From Megalobrama amblycephala (Eukaryota > Chordata > Actinopteri > Cypriniformes > Xenocyprididae), in the NCBI RefSeq assembly GCF_018812025.1, contig NC_063066.1:11083382-11147381 (forward strand): 64,000 bases of DNA. The letters run 5' to 3'. Both the position numbers and the translations under genes were made by a program. A model generated the notes under the pieces. The model made no database searches. It saw only the letters and a list, made by a program, of their open reading frames with translations, and was not told the DNA's origin. Every line of letters starts with the position of its first letter. Position 1 is the first letter of the stretch. This document shows, piece by piece, positions 30,576-41,866 of the stretch.

Positions 30576-32265
30576 AATCAATATATCCAAATGAACCTTG
30601 TAACTGATTGAAACAACAACAACATGATATGCTTCACATTCCCGTACACTGAGGAGACATTCAGCAACAACATAGCTTAAAAATAGTGACAGAAACAACA
30701 TGCTTGCTCTGAAGGGGATGTCTGCTGGATGCACTTTTTTCCATTTCTCCATCCCTTGGGTTTGTGTAAACACTCGCATTCTGATAGATCAGGAATCTGG
30801 CTGGGAACGAGGAAGAACTTCGCTGTATCTTGTAAACAGTAACAGTAACCTCCTTCACCTTCTGTAAACAGATGAGGCAGGGGGTTCCGAAATACACCTG
30901 TGGAAACCTAATAACAGGGTGGCAAAAAGAAATACTGCTGGTTTAGGTGATGGACACAATGTCTCAGGAGAAAGTGGAAGAGAAGAGAGTTGACATATGT
31001 TGTTCGAATGCAAACTGAGGTGCTCTGCCCTGTAATTACTAGCATGTGTTTACCTGGTAGTTGTCCCTGTTTTTAACTGTGCAAAGTTGTGCGTTTTATG
31101 ATACTATACACAATCCCAGATGGCTAAGGAATTGTGTCATGAGTTAAGAGAGTTTTTCCTTTATGGGGAGGTGAATGTGAATGGAAACCTAAGACAGTGG
31201 CATGCAAAACAATGTGTGTCATGCTCAGATAAATGCATTTGCTCTTAGCGTCACCTGCAGTAGAGCTATTAACTCTTATACTTCTCAAAAAAATAACTAA
31301 TGATATCTTTCGCAATTATGTTTTACCTTTTTTGGATTCATTACTTTGGGCTTAGAAAAGGCTGTGATGTAAACATGAGACTTACTAATCTTTCCTTTTA
31401 TCTTTGATATGTTGTGTAAACTCACTCTTTTATAGGATGACTGAGGTTTAACTTTGCTGGGAGCAGCATTGGGGGGTGGAACTGTACAAAAAAACATGTA
31501 CATCAATCTGTGTCTCCAGACCACTGCCTGACCAGATGCAGCCGGTTTGTTCTGAGAGAGCCAGCAAGATTCATCCCATTGTGTCAGTGAGGGAAAGAAA
31601 AATACATGAGCCAGCGCCACAAGCGAAAAGCAGCACTCTTGTTCTTGCACCATGCCAAAACAACAACTATCAAAACAGTAGGACTTTGAGGAGATCAAGA
31701 GAACTACTACCGCCTCACCATAGGGGTCCTGTTAGAACATAGCTCCTTATAAAGACAGACTTCATTTATTATAAACAAAGAAGCACAAGAGTAAAGAGCT
31801 GAGAGCCCAGGTCCAAGAGAAATTGAAAACTAAACCTTGCTACAAGCCTCTGAATCACTATGCCACCCACTGAAGGCTTATGTTCCAGGTGTATAGTTTC
31901 TCCTGAACTTTTGAAGTTGGTCTGAACTTTTGGTCTGTATGAAATAGATCAACATTAAGATGGAAACAGCAAATTCTTGTAGAATATAAATGATGAGAAA
32001 CATTACATGAGAGATACAGCAGCTGGTAAAAGTCAGAGTTTGATGATAGATGGGTAAAAGATACGGCACTGCATTTCGCGAATCGGTTCTTTTCGTTTCA
32101 ACGAATCGGTTCAAAAACAGATTCAGCCATTCCTTATATCATAACGTGCCATACATATTCTATATCACAACATGTAGTAAGGTTTGCTGTTTATTAAAAA
32201 CAGTCATTCAACCCAACATTAAATATGTCATACAATCAATAGTTTTTTTAGACTCGTTTTCGGCT
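30576..32265. other. Unique-looking intergenic DNA with candidate orphan exon
   Basis: No recognised repeat. Holds the splice-bounded candidate at 31426-31481. An open minus-strand stretch at 30661-30905 follows an acceptor-like TTTCCACAG but matches no family I know. Confidence 0.3.
31426..31481 (-). other. Candidate orphan exon VPPPNAAPSKVKPQSSYKR
   Basis: Minus strand: strong acceptor TTTTTTTGTACAG, 56 nt, donor AAAAGA|GTGAGT, phase 1 to 0, encoding a Pro/Lys-rich peptide with no stop. A 10-nt segment at about 31720 (acceptor TTCTAACAG, donor ATG|GTGAGG) would join it in phase as DPY-VPPPN. No family recognised. It lies between the two genes and fits neither. Confidence 0.2.
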
Positions 32266-32757
32266 AGCCTAATTTATTTTTCAGAAGTAAATCTCTCGGT
32301 TCACTCAAAATACTTTTATTATTAGATCACAGACTATCATGAATTGTATGAAAGATAGCCTGTGAACTGCTGACTCGACAACGATTCAGTTCGATTAATG
32401 AACAAATCGCCCAGTCCGCTTTAGTGAACGGGTTCAATTGATTCATCAAAAAGAACCGACTCAAAAGAACGATTCGTTCATGACTCAAACATTGGTAATA
32501 TGCAGACGGTAGTAGCCTAATTTATTTTTCAGAAGTAAATCTCTCGGTTCACTCAAAATACTTTTATTATTAGATCACAGACTATCACGAATTGTATTAA
32601 AGATAGCCTGTGAACTGCTGACTCGACAACGATTCAGTTCGATTAATGAACAAATCGCCCAGTCCGCTTTAGTGAACGGGTTCAATTGATTCATCAAAAA
32701 GATCCGACTCAAAAGAACGATTCGTTCATGACTCAAACATTGGTAATATGCAGACGG
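32266..32757. repeat. Recent tandem duplication, 248-bp unit
   Basis: Two head-to-tail copies (32266-32513 and 32514-32757) starting AGCCTAATTTATTTTTCAGA differ at only a few bases. The unit is rich in GATTCGTT/GAACCGA-type words also seen at 32085-32115, so it duplicates part of a dispersed repeat. Confidence 0.92.
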
Positions 32758-34586
32758 ACGCGGTTTGTGCAGTGCACCTTCAATAACAAATATGAAATGT
32801 TTTATTTGCGCTCTCAAAACGTTGATAAATGGTCTGTGGCTACAACACGGGCAGTCACGTCCATGCATGAGATGACAGTAGAAGCAATTTTATCGAAACT
32901 ATGTTTAGTTTAGGTAAACAAACTTTTAATTTTCATGCATTAGCCACGCTGTCATTTTACTCACGTTTGCTGTTTATTTCCATATTAGATGAATCAAACA
33001 AAACTCCTCGACGTGTTGGAAACGCACATTGCAGCCCGTGTACCCATCGATGTTATGTAGGCTAAGTGACAGACACTAACTGCATTGAAAGGTTCTCAAT
33101 GAAGTTGCAGAGACCGACTTCCCTCCATTATCCTGTTGGGTCCTAGTGCTGCCTCTGACCGGGTTTGATGACAGACTGCCCACTTTACTACTCACAAAAA
33201 ACACCGTTTTTACACAAGAAAACAAACTTTTATTGCAATATAAGATGTACATAGTCTGTTGAAACTGACAGATAAGTTAGCAGTAGTGATTAAAAAAGAG
33301 AATCAAAAATATGGTTATACTCTAGCTCTCTTCCTTCACTTTGAAATTAATAGAACACTTCATAACAATCTATTGGGCAAACAGGTTGTAAACACTACAC
33401 ACAAAGGCAGAAAACATGATGGTTTCACCTGTTTGTCAGTGAGGTACAAAACTGATGTCAGTATCCCTTGGCATTAAAGACCTCATGGTTACCGTCAGGT
33501 CCTAATCAAGGTTACAGTTTGTCACTTGCTTCAGTGGTGTGGTAATGTGTATTTCCATCAAACGATACATGAGTGTGAATATGTTATCCCTGTCATTAGC
33601 CATACAATCCGTTTACTCCCTCTCCGTTCGTTTTATTACCAAATCAGGTGACGTATTACGCCCTGGCATGACTTGAAAATATAATAACCCACTTAAGGTA
33701 TCACAGCATTTCCTGATCCATCCTAACAAGAGTGATGAAAGTAAACTGCCCTAACCTAAACAACAGATCTCCTTTTTTAAGAGCAAAACATCTGGGAAAA
33801 AAAGAAGAAGAGAAAAACATTGCACCATAATTCTTTCCTACTATGTTTTGTCTTATTCATCTGTATCAAACACAAGCCATATTTATTTCTACCATCACAA
33901 TATACAATGTATGCATCATCATAATTAGTCTAATAATCCTAAAGTGTACATTCAGTATTCGTTACCCCTTGAAAATGACCTGAACAAAGTTGAGCACTTG
34001 TAGTGCTCAATTTCATCTGCTAACTTCACAAATAACAGTCAAACTTTGGTATTCATTGTCAAGCAAATCATCGCTTATTTCAGCCCACCTAAGCTTATGT
34101 AGTATAATAGTGAAATAAAAGAACTGAAAAATATTATTTTATAACCTTTAAAATTAAATATGTACTTAATGGATGATGTCAGACGATTCATCCACTCTCA
34201 TTATAGTTGTATTAATCATATTTACATTCTGTTCACTCACTTTGCTGGTGCATAAATTAATAGAGAACATAAGGCAAAATTCAAAATCCTTATAATTCCT
34301 GATTCCTTATTTTTGTCATTCAGAAACAAAATAAAATGTGTTCAAGAACCACTTTACACTCAAGTAAAAACCAAAATGTTCCCTCCATTCTGTTTATTTC
34401 TGTTATTCTTCCTCAGGTATTCTAGCCTGTCTGATCATTTATATGCCTCTGTCACAAAGGACAGTTGTGCAGTTTGTAGGTATACAGTCCAGGCATGACT
34501 ATGTCTGAGACACAGGATGTGTTTGTTTAGTTAGACTGGAACAGGTATTCAGGTCTCTGTGTGTGTGTGTGTATGGGACAGGAACG
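32758..34586. other. ablim3 3'UTR and downstream DNA
   Basis: Immediately 3' of the ablim3 stop on the minus strand. AT-rich with several minus-strand AATAAA signals and no recognised repeat between about 33.2 and 34.6 kb, fitting a 3'UTR of up to about 1.35 kb. Confidence 0.45.
33229..33234 (-). terminator. Candidate ablim3 poly(A) signal
   Basis: AATAAA on the minus strand about 1.35 kb below the stop, followed by a T/G-rich stretch. The intervening DNA shows no recognised repeat, fitting a 3'UTR. Other AATAAA hexamers lie near 33.63, 33.89 and 34.39 kb, so the choice is uncertain. Confidence 0.3.
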
Positions 34587-34700
34587 CTAGAACAGCCGGG
34601 CTTGTTTCTTCATCTCATTCCTCTTCCACAGTGCCAGACGGTCAAACTCAACCATGGTCATCCCGAATACCTGATAAAACTCCTCGGGGGAAAGATGCCG
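34587..34700 (-). CDS. ablim3: ablim3 last coding exon: C-terminal half of villin headpiece and stop
   Basis: Acceptor ATTTTAG; 37 codons plus TAG. Begins [20 protein letters not shown] and ends [13 protein letters not shown], the F-actin-binding headpiece C-terminus with its conserved Trp, Lys pair and Leu-Phe end. Confidence 0.96.
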   Translation of the reverse strand, partial: RHLSPEEFYQVFGMTMVEFDRLALWKRNEMKKQARLF

Positions 34701-37700
34701 CTAAAATGAAAAGGAAACTTATCACACACTGTGTCCACATAGTTGTTCATGTACTCCATTTTTATAAGCAATCATGAAATATTGTTAAACAATCACACAC
34801 AATATGTCTAATCTAATCTAATATGGTGCTAAAGAAACATTTCCGCATGTGGAAACCATAATAATTTTTTTTCTTCAGGATTCTTTGATGAATAGAATGT
34901 AAAAAAAGAGCATTTATTTGAAATAGAAATCTTTTATAACATTATAAATGCCTTTACTGTCACTTTTGATCAATTTAATGTGTCCTTAATTTATTACTGA
35001 CCCCAAACTTTTGAACGGTAGTGTATTTATAAAATATGTATATAGTTAATATAATATTAATAGATCCTAATTATTATACATTGTTATTACAAAATAACAT
35101 GTTTTGGTTTACCTCCAATCTGGCTCGGTCTACATCCTTTGGCAACCTGTTCCGCCCCCTAGTGGTCACAATAAGTGCTTCATATGGGTAAATCTGTAAC
35201 GAAAGTTAGCAATGCATTTTATTATAAACTTTAAAATACACCAGCACAAGCATTTGAACTCATATTTATTTACATACAAATAATCGTCATGACTTTCGAT
35301 GATAATGGTAATGGAAAGCTAAGCATTGTTCTTAGAGCAGACTGCATTGGTGGACCTCCTTTTCCTCTCACTCAAAAGAGTGAAAGGAAATCAAAGAGCC
35401 TCTGGCACAGTTGCTGTAACCGAGACAGGAAGCAGCACCAAGCAGAACAATATAGTTCCTGACCAACCAAGAGCAAAGGGGTCAGACAAACCCCTGCCCT
35501 CTCCACGGCCCCTGCTGTCTCCAAGTCACTAAGAGCCAGCTGGGGAATTACACAGTGGCCTTATGACCTGGAAGCCCTAATTTCTCCATCCTCTAGTTTC
35601 CACACGCTTTGACCAGCAGGACGTTGCTTTGACCCATCAGGGTTCATTAGACCGACTTTCCTCTGGAGTCGACAGTGGGCTAATGTTTCAGAGGTGCCTC
35701 TGTATCAGGAAGTTTAGTGTCTCTCTGAGACTCTTTAATCATCTGGTAATGTTAAACCATCTTTCTTACCTTGTACTCTGCTGGAAAAGAAAGAAATAAA
35801 AAATAAGTCAGAACTAATTTATGTACAAATAATTTTACTCAGCAAAAATATGTCATTTAAAAATAAAAACCTCCTTAACTTGCCTCTGATTCCCCAGTTG
35901 ACTTCACTGCCACTGTCATACTGATAGTAGTCTGCGCTTTGTGGCTAGAAAACAAACAAACAGACAAATAAATGATGGCTAAGGGTTTAACTGACATCTC
36001 CAACCCAACTGCTTTTGCTGCTCTGTCTTTCCAGTTACTGAACATTAATACAAATATAATGTTAAAGGTGCCCTAGAATTAAAAATTGAATTTATCTTGG
36101 CATAGTTAAATAACAAGAGTTCAGTACATGGAAAAGACATACAGTGAGTTTCAAACTCCATTGTTTCCTCCTTCTTATATAAATCTCATTTGTTTAAAAG
36201 ACCTCCGGAAAACAGGCAAATCTCAACATAACACCGACTGTTACGTAACAGTCGGGGTGTACGCCCCAATATTTGCATATGCCAGCCCATGATTGAGGCA
36301 TTACACAAGGGCAGGACGTCTGGATGTGCACTGCTGAATAATCAGACTAGGTAAGCAAGCAAGGAAAACAGCGAAAAATGGCAGATGGAGCAATAATAAC
36401 TGACATGATCCATGATAACATGATATTTTTAGTTATATTTGTGAATTGTCTTTCTAAATGTTTCGTTAGCATGTTGCTAATGTACTGTTAAATGTGGTTA
36501 AAGTTACCATCGTTTCTTACTGTATTCACGGAGACAAGAGCTGTCGTTATTTTCATTTTTAAACACTTGCAGTCTGTATAATTCATAAACACAACTTCAT
36601 TCTTTATAAATCTCTCCAACAGTGTGTAATGTTAACTTAGCCACGGAGCACTATCAAACTCATTCAATATCAAATGTAAACACCCAAATAAATACAATAC
36701 TCACATAATCCGACGCATGCATTCAGTATGCATGACGAACACTTTGTAAAGATCCATTTTGAGGGTTATATTAGCCGTGTAAACTTTGTTTATGCTGTGA
36801 TAGAGTCAAGAGCTCGGGAGGGGGCGGAGAACGCGATTTAAAGGGGCTGCAACCTGAAATCGGCTCGTTTCTAATTATGCCCCAAAATAGGCAGTTAAAA
36901 AAAAAATAATTTAAAAAAATCTATGGGGTATTTTGAGCTGAAACTTCACAGACACATTCAGGGGACACCTTAGATTTATATTACATCTTTTAAAAAAAAA
37001 GTTCTAGGGCACCTTTAAAAAACAAACAAGCTATGAACAAAAAATGTAAGTAAAGGCATTTGTTATACAGTAGTTAAAAAAAAAAAGGTAACTTACCCTG
37101 TGCAAACCATTCCTGCCATATCCTGGCAAAGAGGCTGACTTGGCTATATAGTCTTCAAATAATAAGAAGAAGAAAAAAAAGAAAGGTTTAAGACATAACA
37201 ATAAACATGAATTTGTAAAACAACCTCAGTATAGGAGATTAAAGGGATAGTTCACCCAAAAATGAAAATTCTATCATCATTTACTCACCCTCAGGTTGTT
37301 CCAAATCTGTATAAATTTCTTTGTTTTGTTGAACACAAAGGAAGATATTTTATATTATATCCCACTTTGGGGCGCCATCGATTTCCATAGTAGGAAAAAA
37401 AACTACTATGGAAGTCAATGGTGCCCCAAAACTGTTCAGTTTAACACATTCTTCAAAATATCTTCCTTTGTGTCCAACAGAACAAAAAAAATTATACAGA
37501 TTTTGAACAACCTGAGGGTGAGTAAATGATGATAGAATTTTCATTTTTTGGGTGAACTATCCCTTTAAGCCTGTTAAATTTTGACAGCCTTGTCCATTAG
37601 TGCACAGTAGAGGGCGCTAGTGACCAGGCTAGAATATGTGTTGCCTACACTGCAAATATTTATTTGTTATTTAATGCAGACACTACAGAGACAGTACCCC

Positions 37701-40700
37701 TTGCCAAAAAATTATGAGAATTTTATTCTGCCAATTAGATATGAGCACCCAGCATTTTGACTCTACCTTTAGGTTATATATCATAAATGTATATAATAAT
37801 AAAACTTTGTGAGATTTAATTTCCTCCCCCAATGCTAATACCTGACTTTGTGAGATCCAAAAGCAGGTCATGTTATTTTTTTTAATACAAAACTTTTACA
37901 TCATCTATAGTGGGCGCTGAAAGACCTCACCATTCTCCGCTGCAAAGTTTGTCCGAGGAGCTGAAGGGTAGAGAAAGAAACAATCTCTTTAGTATTTTGA
38001 TAATCAGTTCTCTGTTAATATTAAGTGCAAATCACTAATTTGGGTCAAATAAAGCAGTACACTGTGAGAGACATTTCCCCTTTAAACTGTCATGCACATT
38101 ATAGTGTGGAATGAGCTAAATATGCAATTATTGGTATATACTGTGTTGTGTTTGTCCCTTGAGATTTGGGAACCATTGGAAAAGTCTCAAGCTGTCAACA
38201 AACAGAGCAGAGAGCAGGCTGCTCACCAGCCACACAGAAACACGGCACATCAAAGTGCTCAATGAGCCTGAAGAATGTTGATGAAAGGAAAAACGCCATG
38301 GCAGTGAAAAGAAAAGGAAAAAACAGAGAAAAGGAGAAAGCAAGGGAAACAAGAGGAAAGTTATGGATGAAAAGGAGTATCTTCTCTCGCTAAGAAACCG
38401 GACATGAAATAAAGTAAAAAGCAAACGCAAGAGGCTGAAATATATGTACAGCAACTCAAGGAAAAAGACAGTGTGTTCAAATTACAGATGAAGGTAAACA
38501 GGGATTATGAGTATGTACATTACCGAAGTTTGGGGTTGATAAGCTTTTTTAATGTTTTTGAAGGAAATCTGTTATTTACTTTTAAGCATTTGACAGATGC
38601 TTGTCTTTCATCACATTCAAGTTATACATTTTATCAGTTCATGCACTCCTTGGGAATCAAACTCATGACCTTGACATTGCTAGCGTCATGCTGTAATGCT
38701 TAAACTATACTGTTTGCCCACCAATGCTGCATTTATTTGATTAGTAAAAATAGTAATATTCTGAAATATTATTACAATTTAAAATAACTGTATAAATGTA
38801 ATTTTTTAATATATTGTCAAATGTATTAATTCCTGTAATGGCAAAGCTGAATTTTCAGCAACCATTACTCCAGTCTTCAGTGTCACACTCTAAGAAAAGT
38901 CTGTAAAAACACAGTCAAATGTACTGTGCTAAAGGGTTAGTTGACCCAAAAATGAAATTCCTGTCATTAAGTACTCACACTCATCTTCGGAACACAAATT
39001 AAGATATTTTTGATGAAATCCGAGAGGTTTTTTATCTCCCATAGAAAGCAACGAAATTACCGCATTCACGGTCCAGAGATGTAATAAAGACATTGTTAAA
39101 ATAGTTAACGTGACTACAGTGGTTCAACCTTAATGTTATGAAGCGATGAGAATACTTTTTGTGTGCAAAAACAAAAAAATAACGACTTTATTCAACAATT
39201 TTTCCTCTTCCCTGTCATCATCAACAGCATTAGGTGTGCATTTCCAGTTTGTCTTAACCTTCAATGACATCACCGCTGTACTCCAGTCTATTATCTCAGA
39301 TGTATAAATTGGATCTACAATGTCACTTCCAAACTTCACCATGATTTATTTCATGTTCTGTACGGTAAATGCCACCCATTTCTATTCATGAATCAAAGAC
39401 ATGGGACATCAGCAGGGGCTGCACCAGGCATTGTGAAGAGTAGCGATGGATATGGGGGAGGGCAAAGCAGGAATAGCACAGCCAGATCCATGTAGGGAAA
39501 GAGGAGGAAAACAGGGAACTAAAGAGAGGGAGGGGATGAAGGGAAAATTCCAGATGCTTTGTGCACTTCCCCATGAGATACACAGAAATAGGAGAGCTGC
39601 CTGCTCACATCAGGAGGGATGGAGAAAGGAATGGAGAGAGGAATAGGAAAGATAGAAAAGAGCAGGAGTGAAAGGTTGGTTGTAATGCAAAGAAAAACAT
39701 TAAGTGGGGATGGATACAGTTACCAACCCAAATATTCAAATAAACATGGAGAATATTTCACTATGATGCAATGAAAATGTAAATATTATTTACTAATATA
39801 CAAGTGAATATTGTGTAAAATGATGCTTATAAATAATGTTAATTTTTAATGTTAATAATGTTAAGTTTTAACCATAAATGCTCATCTTGAACTAGCTCTC
39901 TTCTTCTTCTCTATTAGAATTGTATTACTGCCCTCCACAGGTCAAAGTTTGAACTAATTGTTATATACTAGCATTGCATATAAAAATTAGTTCAAACTTT
40001 GACCTGTGGAGGGCAGTAATACACTTAGCAGTGTCTACACTGCCGGAATTCTAATAGAGAAGAAGAAGAGAGCTAGTTCAAGATGAGCATTTATGGTTAA
40101 AACTTATATAATTTTCAATTTTTTTTTCAGAAAATGAGAGATGGTTTCTCTAGATAAGACTCTTATTTCTCGTCTGGGATCGTGTAGAACAATTTGAAGC
40201 TGCAGTGAAACTAATTTTGACCTTCAACTGTTTGGTGCCCATTGAAGTCTACTATATGGGAAAAAAATCCTGGAATGTTTTTGGACATCTTGGATAATAA
40301 GGGGGTGAGTAAAATATCAGGAAAAGTTTATTTAAAAGTGGACTAATCCTTTAAGATTCACTTTAAGCAGTGTTTGATAATAGCAAAGGTAATCTAAAAT
40401 GTAAAAATAAGGAAAACGAGAATGTGCAAACAAGTATCCAATATCTACTGATTTAAATTCAATATTCAAGTATTAACAATGAATTTAAAAAATCTCTAAT
40501 ATTGCCTGATAACCAATGACAACGATATATTGTGCATCCCTAATTTAAAGGTGCTCTAAGCGATCCTGGGTGGAGTAACTTTCTGTTGACGTTCGAAGTG
40601 TTGTCAAACAAAACAGAGGCTAGCTAGACCCTCCCTCCTCCTCCTCCTCCTCCTCCCCTCCCATCTGTGCTTCCTGAAACAGTCATGAACGCTCATTTAA

Positions 40701-41811
40701 AATCATTCTTGTCGGTTATTGGCTGGAGCGTGTTTATTATGTTTCGTGGTCCAGGCCGCACCAGTTTGTTTTTGGAGCTTGTGGCGACTACAGAGACCGC
40801 GTTTTTTTACAGTGTGTTCAGGGGACAGGCAGCTAGCGGATAGTGAGTTGATGTTTGCTGTATGTGACAAAAAATGTTTTGGCCTAAAAACGCGTGACAT
40901 CGCTTAGAGGACCTTTAAGCAATTGTGTATCTCATTTGCAATGACTAAATTTATATATAGAATCAAGATTTTTTGTTTCAAATAGTGATCACGATTCTCC
41001 CACGATTCTGAACAAACTAAACAAAATAGCATAGTTTAATATGCCATCTATTTAAAAATGTTTAATTACTCTCAATAAATTATTTTAAAAAATTCATTCA
41101 AACCGATGATTCAATGACTCATATAATTCACTTGTTTCATTACGGGATAATTCAGCATGTTTGAACGAATCTCTTAAATGAATTATTCAATGAAAAATAA
41201 ATATGTTTTAACAGTAATTTGTTGCCACCTACTGCTGTAATGATGCAATTGATACAATCGTTATCTGAAGCACCAAGTTACTTTCAAAAGGTAATTTGCT
41301 CTATTTTGATCGCCCCCATAGACATAATTTCTATCCGCACAATAAACTTGGTAAAACTTTACAATAAGGTTCATTAGTCAACATTAGTTAACTACATTAG
41401 TTAACATGAACTTATAATGAACTGCACTTCTACAGCATTTATTAATCGTAGTTAAAGGCACAATATGTAGCTTTTCACAGCTAGAGGTTGCCTATCCAAA
41501 ACAAAGGCGAAGCTTGATGATGCCGAGATTGAGCGTGGAATCATGGGAGATGTCGTAACAAATGTACTGCTCATGGTTAGTTCATGTTAGTTAATACATA
41601 ATATTTATATAATATTTGTAACAGAAATAATGATATTGTTTTACTGGTTTAAAAAAAGACTGTGAAACTTTTTCATACCTATACCTATTCGCAAATGCAG
41701 ATTTGTATGTTCAGGTGTGATTGTCAAAATTTTAATAAACACAGAATCTTTGTCAAGTAGGAATGAGATCGCATGGGTGTTTAAATCGAGATCACAATAT
41801 ATATATAACAG

Positions 41812-41866
<55 letters not shown>

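Noticed and set aside
30661..30905. Open minus-strand stretch VYFGTPCLICLQKVKEV after TTTCCACAG
   Set aside because: Cys-containing start looked domain-like, but there is no matching family, no downstream donor in frame and an early stop.
31297..31698. 133-aa minus-strand ORF
   Set aside because: No recognisable domain as a continuous ORF. Only the internal splice-bounded part (31426-31481) was kept as a weak candidate.
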